Assembly: GCA_963422465.1 (NCBI GenBank)
Contig: OY730172.1
Location: 620,001-684,000 of the forward strand
Direction of reading: 5' to 3'
DNA from: Lichina pygmaea
Lineage: Eukaryota > Ascomycota > Lichinomycetes > Lichinales > Lichinaceae
DNA length: 64,000 nucleotides
The notes under the pieces were generated by a model. That model was not told the DNA's origin. It searched no databases and worked only from the letters and a program-made list of their open reading frames with translations. A program made the position numbers and the translations under genes. Positions 1-11,944 of the stretch are shown here, in pieces (the first letter of the stretch is position 1; each line of letters opens with the position of its first letter).

Positions 1-846
1 AAAATCAGGCTAGGAAAACTCCAACGAGTAAAAAACCTCTCGCTCCAGCACCTAAGGCAGTGCTATCCTATCGAGTAATCTGTGAAACATGGGGGGTGAC
101 TGGCTAGTAGCCAGTCTCCAGCCGCTCCTGAGCCCAGGAGAACTGCGGAAGGACACCGTGGCGTAGGATCCACGAGGTGAGGGCGGCGGCGGGCCGTGGG
201 CGTGATATCATCACCTGGTAGTCAGTAGTAGCCGCCGCAGTGTATAAACTGCGGCGTACTCGCTGCAGCCGTGGGCAGTCTAGGATGACATGCTTGGCAG
301 TCTCCCACTGTGCCCCGCAGCTGCAGGCAGGTGTCGGGAAGCCAGGGACTCGCCGCTTGCAAAGAAAGGCAGCCAGCCCGACCTTACCTGTACGTATCTG
401 CGTCAAGATACTGCTCTGCGCTTTGGAGAGGCCAGCTCGGAGCCGGAGAGTTGCCCGGTATGGCATCTTGTCCGGCTTCCAATTATCGCCACCTCCGGGG
501 TCTGGGTCGAGCAGTTGCACCTGCGGTTGGGGGCCCCCGTGGAGCTCGTGCCATCGTTCCCAGCACCATTGTTCCGACAGCAGGCGGGCTTGCCAAACTG
601 TCCGTGGGTGAGTGCCCGGGGGTGGGGTGGCTGCTGGGTGGCTGTCGGCCCACGGGGGCAGGCCGAGGCAGCCCTTGGTGGACTCCAGTGCCCGCTGGGG
701 CCAGAGAATTGATTTGGCCCAGCGGTGCCGCGCTTGGCCCGGTGAGATATAGGCTCGACGGCGTCGGCCCGGGCGCTGGGTGCGTAGCCTAGATACACTA
801 GCGCTAGAATGGTGTAGGAATTCAATCAATCAATCAATCAATCAGT
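1..846 (-). mobile_element. 5'-truncated non-LTR retrotransposon (LINE) 3' piece, copy 1
   Basis: The minus strand encodes the C-terminal part of a fungal LINE polyprotein. It reads through a conserved block (LTQIRTGKVGLAAFLCKRR) and a Cys/His motif (CSCGAQWETAKHVILDC), then stops near 104. The same block recurs in copies 2-4 and, diverged, in the LINE at 37981-40679. The 3' end lies beyond the left window edge. The right end is odd: 788-846 is the element's own 3' terminus (CTAGATACACTAG through the CAAT-repeat tail) in the opposite orientation, so the piece is flanked by an inverted 3' end. It is nearly identical to copy 2, suggesting recent activity. No reverse-transcriptase catalytic core is present. 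Confidence 0.8.
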
Positions 847-2031
847 ATGATCTCTTGGTGGGTATGGTAGGACTTGTCGTAAAAGCCTATCTGGTTGCAC
901 TTATCTTGCGATAGCAGACGGCCCAGGACTTCGAGGGGTCTTGAAGATCTTGTGATAAGTTCTAATCTCTCGCTCCTGCGGGAAATTCGGATCTCCCACG
1001 ATACCACGGATCCCTACTTGCTAAGCCTGAAGTCTCAAGGATCCGGGTTGTGGAAGGGCTCTCGATATGGCGGAAGTCTTCTGAAATCTGGGTAGTATCT
1101 TGCAAGAGACCCGCCTTGCTCGTATTTGATGGCGATCTTGAGTGCCGTGTTAGAACGACAGATGCAGCTGAATACCGTCGCTTCCCACCACCATCACCCC
1201 TTGTACGGAGTACCCTGAGAGCTGTTGGAACAGGATGTAGCGCAGGAATATCCAGGACCCACCGCCTGGAAGCTTATTGACTGCCCCCCCTCAACCTGTA
1301 GTGGCTGCGGAATTGTCGACACCCCTCCCAGAGTATACTACTGTAGACCTGCAGATACAATCGTCGCATGGAGAGGGAAGTGGCAGGCAGGATAGCCCAG
1401 GCGCGTCTGGCATGCCTGGATCAAGCCTGCTACCGAGAAGAGTCTGCAGGCGACGGCGAAATCCGGGATGGCATCGGGGGATAAAGAAACACCGAGAAGT
1501 AAGCGCGTTTGCCGCGTTAACGCTACGTAACAGGACGCGCTAATGCCACGCTAAGGACAGTCACGAGACGCTAGTCCGTGGATACTCGGTCTCTATCGAT
1601 ACGTCAATCGTCTTCCTTATCTCTCCCTGAACAACAACTCACCACGCACTTTTTATCCTCATCAACTTTTCCAAGTGGACTGCTGACCAAGTCCACTCAA
1701 CTATCTGATCCGGAACTGTTGTCTAGACTTCTGTTGCAAAGCAACCCAAAGCCTCGAGCCAATAGGGTACTTTGAACTTTGATGAGGGCGGCGCCTCTTG
1801 GAGCATCAGCGTCTTCTGACGCTGACCACAACACCGACCTTTTTTCTTTCTGTTAGCTCTCCTCAACCCTTTCACCTTGGTACATCGTCTACACTACTGA
1901 CTCACAGTTAACGTCTAGTACTGTCTCAACTGTCCACTGCCGGCCCAGCCCACGCGGCTTGATATACCGGAGTGACCGTGGCCCGACTGGAAGCAAACGT
2001 CCGTCGGAAGTCAAAAATCTATCAACGACTC
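847..2031. other. intergenic stretch, no gene recognised
   Basis: Only short open frames without recognisable domains occur here. A GTACGGAGTAC palindrome lies at 1203-1213. The right part is presumably the promoter and 5' UTR of the FYVE-RING gene that starts at 2032. Confidence 0.6.
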
Positions 2032-4429
2032 ATGTTTGCAATGGTGTGGCACCACGATGCCATCGAAGGGCGTAAGTTGGTTGACACCCAAACACGTCCT
2101 GTAAACAACTGTCGGGTTAGTTGATCTTATTTGCTTGCATAACAGCTAGAGGACTTACTTCTTTCTAGTGAATCTGGAGTGGGAGAGTGGCTCAAGTCTA
2201 CTGGAAGAACAAATGGACTCAAGTACCTTGCGGAGTGACCAGAGACTGGTCCTCCCAAGGTGGCAGCCGGACCATAACGTCGTGAACTGTCCCATCTGTC
2301 ATATCCAATTCAGTTTCTGGTATCGTAAACATCATTGTCGGTATGTGCTTACATTTTTCTTTCCTTTTTTTACTGTTGGATTTTGAGTGCTCGATGTCCA
2401 CGTTCTTGGACATCGAGCTATGAAAAAGAGGCCATCATGTTGGCATCTTGTTGCTTGCTCCTTTCTCTGTTTCCTGTTTGGTCACCTTTGAAAAAGACGA
2501 GTGAATTATCTATTAGACTCTAGAGACTGACCAGGACCCCAATTCTTAGACGGTGTGGCAGGGTGGTGTGTGCGTTTTGCTCGCCGCACCGAATAACTAT
2601 ACCAAAGTCATTTGTGGTGCGGCCGCCTCACCGAATTCCCGGGTGTCCAGACCCGGAGGATTTAAACCTCGGGAATGATAGAGGAAGTTTTTCGCTTCCT
2701 GCGACGGCGAGGCGGATGAGAAGCCATCGATCATCGTCATCAGTGACGATGATCCTTTCGGCGGAGGGGATCCCAGTCGATCCTGACCTCAGTGGAGGTG
2801 AGGAAGTTCGAATTTGCAACCCCTGTGTGCCCGACCCCAAGGTCGAGCCACCCCCGCAGTCAAACCGACATGGCTACACAGCCGATCATGCGTCCCAAAG
2901 AAACCGAGACGCGTATGTGATCGACCGAGTCGATGCAGATTCGGGGGCTTCGTTGGAAAGAGTGAGCCGACTTGGTTATCTCGGGAACTGGGGAAACCGG
3001 AGATCGACGGTTGGCTCAGAGGTCTCAAATAGAACTCGGAGTGATAACAGCCAGAGGAGATCACAGGGCTACGCCCTAAACAGTGACGTGAGTGACGTGA
3101 TCTATAATAACGACAATCGCGCCCGTTCTGGCCATACTGGCCGCATCAAGCTGATATCTGCAGCTAAAGACGCTCACCTTGGTTTAATTTGCGTGTTAAC
3201 GTCGGCGCCAAATGCCGTGTAGTTAGCTTTTCTTTCCGCAACATTCTCTTTGCCCAATTTCATCCTTCTCGCTGCCCCCCGGAAGCGACTTGTGCTTTCA
3301 CGCTATGGCACAGAATGCTCTATACTGACAGCTTTCCCAGCTGGCGTTCGAAAATTCCACCCGACCAGCTCTAGAAGGGCATAACCGGCCATTCAGTCAT
3401 CGCCAGACTGTTTCTGATACTAGCAGTCATTTCAGCCCACACAATTCTCATTATCAGTCTCGAACATCCCGGCGCCCTGGTGATACCCTTCGAGCTAATT
3501 CTGGTCGACTTCCTCCCAACCTGGGAAATCAACGGTTTCCCCAATCGATGGTCACAGGCCCACGAACAGGGCTCCGGAGACGCAACGATTCCATTTCCAA
3601 TACTTCCTCGCCGAGCCCAGTAGGAGCTGCCTCAACAATGAGTGGACACGGCCCCAGCCTCACTGAAGAATTCCCGCTGTGCCCCGTCTGCCAAGCTCGT
3701 CTCCCCAGCCGCGGGCTTGACGGGAATACGTCCGCTCAAGAGGAGCATATCATCTCCTGTATCGCCGGATTTTCGACATCCTACTCGTCCTCGCGATCTC
3801 GACATGTCGTGACACCAGCCGCACCGTCGTCTCCGCAAACGTCGTCGAGATCGCGAGTTGCTCCACTTCCAGCTGTTCCGATAGCCTCGTCGTCGTCGTC
3901 TTCATCGTCGTCATCTCCACCCCACCCAACTTCTTCCGCTGGTCTCATTGCAGCGCGACCCAGCAATATCAGCGATCGGCATGCTGGTCGTGGTGTTTCC
4001 AGCCACGGACAAGGCTTTCCTCTACGGTCATCCTCGCTCTCTACAGGATCTTCGCTCTCGGTCTCCTCTGCCCAGCAATCTCAATCTCGCCGTCACACGC
4101 TCACCGCCGCGGCAACGGTGCAACAATTCTACCCCCGAATGATCACCTATCTCGCCACGGAAAAAGACTGCCAACCGCCGCCAGCCGAAGACAAGGATGA
4201 CAATAGCACCTCTGCGGAATGCGTCATCTGTTTCGAGGATTTCGAGCCTGGCGTCCTTCTTGCCCGGCTTGAGTGTTTGTGCAAATTCCACGACGATTGC
4301 CTCAAAAGGTGGTGGCAAGCCAAGGCATCTTCCATTGCTTCCCTCCCCACTGCGGCTGGGCTGGGGCACGGAGCCGAAACGGCCGGGGGCGGTTTTAGCT
4401 GTCCGGTACATTATCAGGGCGGATTCTAA
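2032..4429 (+). CDS. PIB1: FYVE and RING domain E3 ubiquitin ligase, Pib1-like
   Basis: Predicted exons are 2032-2071, 2169-2340, 2550-3087 and 3341-4429; all three introns are GT-AG and keep frame. The N-terminal FYVE finger is read across intron 2: WQPDHNVVNCPICHIQF, then RKHHCRRCGRVVCAFCS, and after an insertion of about 55 residues the last Cys pair in VRICNPC. The C terminus carries a RING variant, ECVICFEDFEPG...LECLCKFHDDCLKRWW...CPVH, the form seen in yeast Pib1. The FYVE finger is expected to bind PI3P on endosomes and vacuole, and the RING to recruit an E2. The middle is Ser/Arg-rich and low complexity. The start ATG at 2032 fits exon 1, but a further upstream exon cannot be excluded. 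Family call is strong, exact start less so. Confidence 0.85.
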
Positions 4430-5178
4430 ACCTGCGAAACGATGGCGGGAATTTCTCAACTATTTGGCAGAGGCAAGGGTCCGTCGGAGGTGGCTCTTCG
4501 CGTCGCACCAAGGTGTTTACGATTAGCATGATGCGATTTAATTAAAGTCACTCCTTCACGTGTGTCTATATTCCCAGTCGAAAATAATGTTACGGGGCTT
4601 TCTTCCACCAACTTTCAGCTCTTGGACCGTCTTGTATGCGAGCCATTTCATAGCTGGTGGTTATGGGTCTGAAACACCTGCGCCAAGGTCGCCATCACAC
4701 GTACATCGCCCCTGGGCCATTGCAACCTGCAACCTAAGGACTTACAAAGACCTTGGGAAAAGGGAAACGTGAATGGACGACGCTGAGTTCAAACACCACA
4801 CCTGAATCGGACGCCTCGATAGTCATCAGCCAAAGCCAACTATCAAGAAACTGCCCGCTAGCCTTTCAACGCTCCGGGCTGTTTAGGTGCTGAACGCACG
4901 AGGCAGTCATACGTACAAAGTACCCTCGTACATCCCGGTACGTACGAGTACCCCCTTCTTCGTACCGACAACAGCCAGGCACACCGGGCGATGACCGCCC
5001 CGAGTGCACAAGCGAACGACGGGGTCGGAAGTTGCCGTCTGGAAATGTCGGCCACCGGCGAAAATCTCGCACCGATCCGCCGTTCCGCTGTTCCGCCGTT
5101 CCGCCAGACACGCCCCTCGGCGTCCACCGGCGGCGGGAGCGAAAGAGACCGACGTTGCGACCTCAGGGGAAACCAAAG
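4430..5178. other. intergenic stretch between FYVE-RING gene and Zn2Cys6 gene
   Basis: It holds the 3' UTR of the upstream gene and the promoter of the downstream one. GTACGTAC-type palindromes occur near 4930-4950. No other gene is seen. Confidence 0.5.
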
Positions 5179-8100
5179 ATGGAGGCTCACGTCGACCCTC
5201 GATTGCGCTCCCAGACCTCGGCCTCGACCAATCCTCACTTGCCGGCGCTGCCTCATCCGTCCCTCGCCGAGAACCCCGTCCGATTACCTCCGTCGAGTCC
5301 GTCGCAGGTCCCATTCCCGCCGGATCCTCAACATGCTCTGTACCGCCAGCTGTCGCGCGATCCGGCGGCGTCTCCATCGGCCCAGGGACCAGTGAGGCCG
5401 GCGAGCGCAGACGGGCCACTGGATCCAAAGCGGTCTCGTGCGTGCGAACCCTGTCGCAGCTTGAAGGTCCGGTGCGAGTGGGACCCGGCAAGGTCGGATG
5501 TCCCGTGCAAGAGATGCGCCAAGGCGCAACGGAGCTGCGTGATCACGGCGCCGTCGCGGAAGCGTCGGAAGAAGACCGCCAGTCGCGTGGCCGAGCTGGA
5601 GAGGAAGATCGACGCCCTGACGGCCAGCCTGCAGGCGACCAAGCCTGAGGTCGAGATGCCTTCCGGCCCAGCAGAAAGGGTTGCTGAGCGCACCGAGGAG
5701 CAGGCTGAAATGAGGAACGGCGTCGGTCGTGATGGACGGGAGAGTGCCGCGCCAGCTCACTTGTCGCCAGGCACATCAACCCGGAAGACGCCTTGGTCGG
5801 CCTACCAGGAGCCTCGAGCCGACGTTCCGATAGCGCGTGCTCCACCAAAGGATCATCAGCCGTCAACGGCGCCAGCACCGGCGACGTCTGCTCTGAAGCG
5901 GAACTGCCCCGACGATAGCCCGGAATCGGCCATTTCTCCCAGCACCCGCGTCTCGGTCTCGGTCTCGAGCACGGTGGGAGAGCGGCCGTCGCCAAGCACG
6001 GAGAAGCCGCCCAACGTTCACTCGTTCCTGATCCCGAAGACGGCGCCCGAGGTCGAGCAAGCTGCAGGAGCGATCGAGTCCGGGAATGTCTCCTCCGGCG
6101 TTGACGGCCTCCAGTACGAACATGCCGACGTCATCGACCGTCAAATCCTATCCTCGGAGGTGGCGAGCGGGCTGTTCGAACGATACGTGCACGAGATGGT
6201 CCCGCGATTCCCCGCCGTGGTCTTCCCCAAGGGGACGACTGCGGCCGAGGTACGCAAGACCAAGCCGACGCTGTTCTTGGCGATCATCAGCGTCGCTGCG
6301 GGGACGCCCTACGCCGACCTGCAGAAGACGTTGACCAAGGAGGTGATGAAGGTGCTGGCGAACCGAATCATCTGCAACGGCGAGAAGAGCGTGGAGATGG
6401 TCCAGGCGCTCCAGGTAGTCACGGTGTGGTATTCGCCTCCGGAGCACTACGACGAGCTGAAGTTCTACCAACTGATCCACATGGCGGCGGTCATGGCGAT
6501 CGATCTCGGCCTCGGGAAGCGTCCGGGGCATCAAAAGAAGCCGAAACACGCCCCCGGTGGTTTCTGGAAGGAACATCCGTGGAGGCGGGTGCCGCTATTC
6601 GATACCGGGTCGGTTGAAGCGCGGCGAACGTGGCTGACCTGTTATTTCATGTGTGCCAAGTATGCCTCGCCCCTTCGTTGCTGTCGCCATCCCCAGTCCA
6701 TCGCGGCTTGCTAACGCAACGCTCGAACGACAGCGTTTCGATGTCGTTGCGGAGACCGAACCTGCTTCGATTCACGTCCCACATGGCCGAGTGCATCGAT
6801 TTCATCGAGTCGTCACCCGACGCGCTTGATTCGGACAAGCTTCTCTGCCAATGGGTTCGCATCCAGCACATCGCCGATGACATCGCCTTGCAGCTGTCTC
6901 TAGACGATCCGAACACCACTCTTTCAATGGCCGACCCAAAGGTGACCAGCGCGCTCCAGACGTTCGAGAAGAAAATGGATGAGTGGCGTGCGCAAGTACC
7001 GAAAGGCATAGATGCATGTGAGCCGATGTTCTCGTTCTCGGCGTATGCTCGTGCCGGGCTGACAGAGACGCTGCAGCTCCCATAGAGTCGAACGTCCACG
7101 TACTGGTCCTGTATTTGCATGAGATCGCCATGCACATCGACCAGGTGACGGATGATTTCCGAGCGCCTTGCCTCGAAGAAGCCAACTTCAGGGCGCCGCC
7201 CCGATCGCAGTCGGAGCCATTGGCACCCTTCCACGTCGAGGCGCTGGGCAAGTGTCTGAAGGCGATCCACGCCATCATCGAAACCTTCCTCGGTCACGAC
7301 TTAGACACGGTCCGGGCACTGCCGATCTTCCACTTTGTGCGGGTCGCGTACGCGGTCGTCTGTCTGACGAAGATGTACTTCGCCGTGACTTCGGCCAACT
7401 GCTCCCTGGCCAACGTCATCAGCCGCGACGACCTGCAGGTCGAGCGGCACCTCGACGCACTGCTCGAGAGCTTCAGGGCCGCGGCTCAGGGTAACAAGTG
7501 TCGACCGGCGTCCAAGTTTCTTATAGTGCTCGTCATGCTGAAGGCATGGTTTCAGAAGCCAAAGGGCGGCGCGGCCAAGACCGTGGCCGGTCCAGGCACG
7601 ACGGACGGCTCGAGCACGACCGTTCCCCCGGGTGGGATTGAGCACTGCATGTTGCAAGATGCCATGGCCATGGTCCAGAGGGCCGACCCGAACCAGTCGG
7701 CCGTGCCCCGGGCCATGGCGAGCTTCTCGCAAGGCCTGCCCACCGGGAACGCGCCGGGTCGATTCACCCCGTCGAACCACAACAAGCCCCAGCGGTCGGG
7801 GACCGAGTTCACGGGCGTCGTCTCGAACTACAACACCGCGAACACGCCACTCCAGCTGCTGAGCGAGGTGGCGATGGGGGGCTCGAACGGTCTGGTCGAC
7901 TGTGGTGGTGGTGATGCTGCTGCTGCGTCACGATTCGGCTCGGATGGACAGACCCCGCCGTCATCAGCTCCATCGAATCACTCAAGTGGTTTGCAGGGTA
8001 GGTCGGGTAATGCCAGGGTCGCGGCGGTAGCAGCAACAGCACCACCTTCGACGTCATCCGCCGAGTACGGCGCTCCTCATACATCTTCGTCGTCCACGAA

Positions 8101-8256
8101 CCCTCATGGAGAAGCCCAAGGCACCCACCAGCATCAGCACCAACACATCCAGAGTAAGTACGTCAGGCAGCCTTCCAGCTTGACCTCCACCTCCAACGCC
8201 ATCCCCATCGCCACCCCGGACACCAGCCAAGCACCACCACCACCACCGCCACCACC

Positions 8257-8287
<31 letters not shown>

Positions 8288-8593
8288 GCCAGCCCCTCCT
8301 TCTCTCTCGGCCCAGCCCAACCCCCGCCGTACAGCTCCTTCCAGAACGACATCTCCTACGCCGTGTCCAGCGGCAGCACGCCCAACAACACGACGCTCGG
8401 CGACGGCTTCGGCCAGGCTCTCGGCATGACGCTCGGCGACGAGGATTTCTCCTCCACGCTTCTCGACGACATCTTCTCGTACCGGCTCAGCAACGACAGC
8501 AGTGCCGGCGGCCTGTCCGCCTCCGCCGCCGCAGCGGCCGGCGGTGGAGGCGGTGGCTTGCTTCCGCCGAACATCTGGGAGGGCTGGGGGTGA
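5179..8593 (+). CDS. Zn2Cys6 transcription factor with MHR domain, War1/Leu3-like
   Basis: Predicted exons are 5179-6659, 6734-7017 and 7077-8593 (about 1,093 aa). Intron 1 (74 bp) contains GCTAACG, and intron 2 (59 bp) has CTGAC before the acceptor; both restore frame. The zinc cluster (about residues 89-123) is [11 protein letters not shown]...[11 protein letters not shown]. It is followed by a basic stretch and a short dimerisation coil ([16 protein letters not shown]), as in War1-type regulators. The MHR region runs from about residue 320 and includes [20 protein letters not shown] and, across intron 1, [16 protein letters not shown]. The C-terminal third is low complexity (Gln/His/Pro/Thr/Ser/Gly runs), typical of activation regions. 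Expected to bind CGG-type repeats in the nucleus; the inducer is unknown. In-frame ATG codons exist upstream (5032), but 5179 better matches family starts. Confidence 0.82.
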
Positions 8594-8629
8594 TACCAGA
8601 GGTTTTGGGGGGGGGGGCCTTATTTCTTT

Positions 8630-8702
8630 TTGTGTGTGTACGTGCGTGTGTGTGTGCTTGTGTGCTTGCGTGCGTGCGTGTGTGTGCGTGTGTGTGAGTG
8701 TG

Positions 8703-8767
<65 letters not shown>
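8630..8767. repeat. GT dinucleotide microsatellite
   Basis: About 135 bp dominated by GT, imperfect in the left half (GTGCGT interruptions) and pure from about 8713 to 8766. Open frames through it are artefacts. Confidence 0.95.
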
Positions 8768-9014
8768 AAACAAAACAAAAGAAAAGAACCGAGAAAAGGA
8801 GTTCGTGATCAGCAACAGGGTATATGTGATCGTCGATTGCTTTGGTGTTTCCTTGTGCTTTAGCATTCATTTCCTCCTCTTCCCTTCTTCTTTCCCCTCC
8901 CCCCACTTCTCATTCCCTCCCTTCTTTCCTCCATCTTCATTTCTTACCCTCACTCTACTCACTCTACAGTACCTCCCGAAAATCCCTTCCCATCTTATGC
9001 AGTCTTTTTGGATC

Positions 9015-9103
9015 TACCTACCTACCTACCTGACTGACTGACTGACTGACTGACTGTGACTGACTGACCTGCTTTGTTTCTTCTTCTTCTTCTTCTTCTT
9101 CTG
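9015..9103. repeat. CTAC, TGAC and TTC tandem repeats
   Basis: Three adjacent short tandem arrays lie here: CTAC repeats (about 9015-9030), TGAC repeats (about 9031-9067) and TTC repeats (about 9081-9103). Confidence 0.9.
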
Positions 9104-9713
9104 TTTGATTCCCCTGTCGCCGCATCTCCATGTTGCCCTCTAATATTGGGGGGGGGAGGGGGGGGGGGGGGTTCTTCCAGTGCATGTTTTTGAGCGAAGA
9201 TGTAGCCAGGGACGGGGCCGAGGAAGAGCGTTGCTGTTGCTGTTGCTGTTGCTGGTGAGGGGGATGGGGTGGATGAGCAGAAGGAGGAGGAGGGAATAAT
9301 GGATCATCTTGCTGCCGGTGGTGGTATGACGGTACTGCAGCGAGTACAGTAGGATATGTACAGCACTGGCTGCAACAACACGTATCCTATGAATCTCCCT
9401 TCATTGTACGAACCTCCTCCACTAGACACTCTGCGCCGCTCTACTAGCCTATCAACCTCTCTCGTCGCCCCAGCAGATCCGACGCTCTCCTTCTCCTTTG
9501 TTTGAGATCCTCTCGTGCACCTGCTTCAATGCCAACAATCATCAACCATGACTTGTTCTGTTCTGATTTCGGCCATTTTGCGCCTCTCTGATCCGTCCAT
9601 GTCTGCATGGGACGTACCTCGTATATAGCCTTGACGAGACGCTGACATGTCCTCTCGATCGTCATGTGCTCCGTATGAGGCCCTTGGTCGATGCAGGCCC
9701 GTGTACGCAGGTC

Positions 9714-10031
9714 TCAGCCGGAGCTGACGGGCGGTATGATGGCCACCTCGTCTCCTTCGCCGACGATCTGGTCTTCTTGGGGGCGCTCCTGATCCCGGCC
9801 GTCGAAATCGGGGTCGACGACGACGACATCGACGTACTCGAGATTGATCGTCACGGCGCAGCTTTGCAGGACCTGCTCTTTGATCCCCGGGTGTCTTCTC
9901 TCGAGCACGCTGAACAGGTCGGACAGCGGCAGCGGCGCCTCAAGATGTTCCCAGTCCTTCTTCGCGTACGACGCCGCGGCAGCGAAGTATAGCAGGGTGA
10001 AATGACCCGGCGGGGGCTCCGACGAAGCCAT
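9714..10031 (-). CDS. cnxG: molybdopterin synthase sulfur carrier subunit (MOCS2A/MoaD family)
   Basis: Single-exon 105-residue protein with the ubiquitin-like MoaD pattern: LLYFAAAASY near the start, LERRHPGIKE and CAVTINLEYVD in the middle, and GDEVAIIPPVSSG at the C terminus. The family carries sulfur as a C-terminal thiocarboxylate and, with the large subunit MOCS2B, converts precursor Z (cPMP) to molybdopterin in the cytosol. The terminal Gly that is adenylated and thiolated is present. The residue before it is Ser instead of the Gly of the textbook Gly-Gly. Length matches the family and the ATG is the only plausible start. The large subunit is not in this window. An antisense frame over the same bases is a shadow. 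Confidence 0.88.
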   Translation of the reverse strand: MASSEPPPGHFTLLYFAAAASYAKKDWEHLEAPLPLSDLFSVLERRHPGIKEQVLQSCAVTINLEYVDVVVVDPDFDGRDQERPQEDQIVGEGDEVAIIPPVSSG

Positions 10032-11323
10032 CGGCGCGCTGTTTGTCCTGTGTGCGAGAAGCCATCTCCCGTCCCACGGTCAGCAACCCGAATCCCGAAG
10101 CCAGCATTCGCGCGAGCGGGGGGAAAACGTCGTGGAAATGACAAGTATCAGTAGGAAGGCAGAAGATTTGGTTGCACTCATCGACGCGCAGCGACAAAAG
10201 GTGGCTTGCACGTCTATGGTAATACATGCTGATTGTACTCCGATCATCATCGTTGCCATGTTGGGCGTTCCGAGGTGGTTGTTTCGGGGCTGTAGCTCCA
10301 TCACGTCCCGGTTCAAGAGCCAAGGACGATCCAAACCCTGACGTACCGTGAAGAATCCGTTCTGTATCGTGCTGTATATTCGAGAGCCCACGTACTCCCA
10401 CGAGTCCGGCCTTCAGCTGCCTGATCGTGTCATCGAAGCCAATGTCGGAGGCCGATTGTCAAGATCCAGGACTCCTTTCTCTCTCCGCGGTCTGCCTGTG
10501 CCTGTGCCCGAGCTGAAGTTCAAGGGGTACCACAGAAACTTGGGGAGATCAGTGCCGGACATTGCAACGGAGAACACCTCATATCACACCTGTCCGTGGT
10601 CGATTATATATCTTGTGCGATCTCTCTGCGGCGACTTCCTGTAAGGTACCGTGTCTCACTGTACCGTACAGCTCAAGGTCACGTGGATACCCTCACCCAG
10701 CTACCGATCATCACTCCCTCCCTCCCCAAGAACTGTTTGCCAAGGAGCAGGGAGAGTGTGATCAACTGTCCGCATTGATGAATCTTCCTACTTACAAAAG
10801 AGCGCGACTATATAGACAGTTGCTCCACTCAGATGGTTGTCTGGATCTATCAAACAATCAACAAATCTAGAAACATCTGTCGGACTGACAGGACAAAGAA
10901 GAGCTCTCCCGGGACCACCCGACCCCGGAGCTCCCGTACCCAGAGCTTCCGGGGGGCTGCCTGCTCCCGGGGCTCCTTGTCTCTCTCTTGTCGGGATCAC
11001 CATGCACGTCTACAATAGATTTCGGCTCGGTCAACAGAAACCTACTGTATCACAACTCCCTCATCGTGGAAGTTTAGAGCTGCCAGAAGACCTATCAAGT
11101 CGGAGAGAAGAGAAAATAGTGTTAGGTCACCGGTACTATACTGGTACCTGTTATGGCTTGTGATCCTCTCGGACGTTCTGATGGTTCTTTTGAACAGACA
11201 AGATTTCTATCAATCAGATTCTAAGTGGGTTGATTGACAGCTCAAGTGCTTGTAGAGTGGTTATGGGTGGCCTACGACCTACAGTCAGGTCTTGCTCTAG
11301 ATACTCGGTGTAATTACTGGAAC
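10032..11323. other. intergenic stretch, no gene recognised
   Basis: The left part is the presumed promoter of the molybdopterin synthase subunit gene. A short Pro/Gly/Ser-rich tandem-like segment near 10905-10980 contains repeated GAGCTC/CCCGGGG units. No conserved protein or RNA is recognised. Confidence 0.5.
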
Positions 11324-11334
11324 ATACGTTACGT
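11324..11334. repeat. target-site duplication, left copy
   Basis: ATACGTTACGT, repeated exactly at 11934-11944 on the other side of LINE copy 2. Confidence 0.85.
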
Positions 11335-11933
11335 TTGATCGATTGATTGAATTCCTACACCGTTCTAGCTCTAGTGTATCTAGGCTATGCCGAGTCAACT
11401 ATAGAATTTGGCTAGGAAAAACTCCAACGAGTAAAAAACCTCTCCCTGCAGCACCTAAGGCAGTGCTATCCTATCGAGTAATCTGTGAAACATGGGGGGT
11501 GACTGGCTAGTAGCCAGTCTCCAGCTGCTCCTGAGCCCAGGAGAACTGCGGAAGGACACCGTGGCGTAGGATCCACGAGGTGAGGGCGGCGGCGGGCCGT
11601 GGGCGCGATATCATCACCTGGTAGTCAGTAGTAGCAGCCGCAGTGTATAAACTGCGGCGTACTCGCTGCAGCCGTGGGCAGTCTAGGATGACGTGCTTGG
11701 CAGTCTCCCACTGTGCCCCGCAGCTGCAGGCAGGCGTCGGAAAGCCAGGGACTTGACGCTTGCAAAGAAAGGCAGCCAGCCCGACCTTACCTGTACGTAT
11801 CTGCGTTAAGATACTGCTCTGCGCTTTGGAGAGGCCAGCTCGGAGCCGGAGAGTTGCCCGGTATGGCATCTTATCCGGCTTCCAATTATCGCCACCTCCG
11901 GGGTCTGGGTCGAGCAGTTGCACCTGCGGTTGG
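11335..11933 (-). mobile_element. 5'-truncated LINE, copy 2, with intact target-site duplications
   Basis: A 599 bp insertion in minus orientation. The 3' end at the left carries a short TCAA-type repeat tail (GATTGATTGA on the plus strand) followed by the shared 3' UTR. The C-terminal coding block (LTQIRTGKVGLAAFLCKRQ, CSCGAQWETAKHVILDC) ends at about 11507. The 5' truncation point is 11933. The 11 bp duplication ATACGTTACGT brackets the element, which is what target-primed reverse transcription produces. Very close in sequence to copy 1. Confidence 0.9.
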
Positions 11934-11944
11934 ATACGTTACGT
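11934..11944. repeat. target-site duplication, right copy
   Basis: Second copy of ATACGTTACGT. It runs into a native CGTACGTACGTA stretch, so its right edge cannot be placed more exactly. Confidence 0.8.

Larger units (their letters stand above)
8594..9713. other. 3' UTR and intergenic DNA rich in simple repeats
   Basis: Immediately after the stop of the Zn2Cys6 gene there is a G-run, a long GT tract, then CTAC, TGAC and TTC repeats, a 9+14 G-run at 9148-9171 and a TTGCTG repeat near 9226-9252. No gene is seen. Confidence 0.6.

Noticed and set aside
8630-8863. Cys/Val-rich frames (CVCVCV)
   Set aside because: Translation of the GT microsatellite only.
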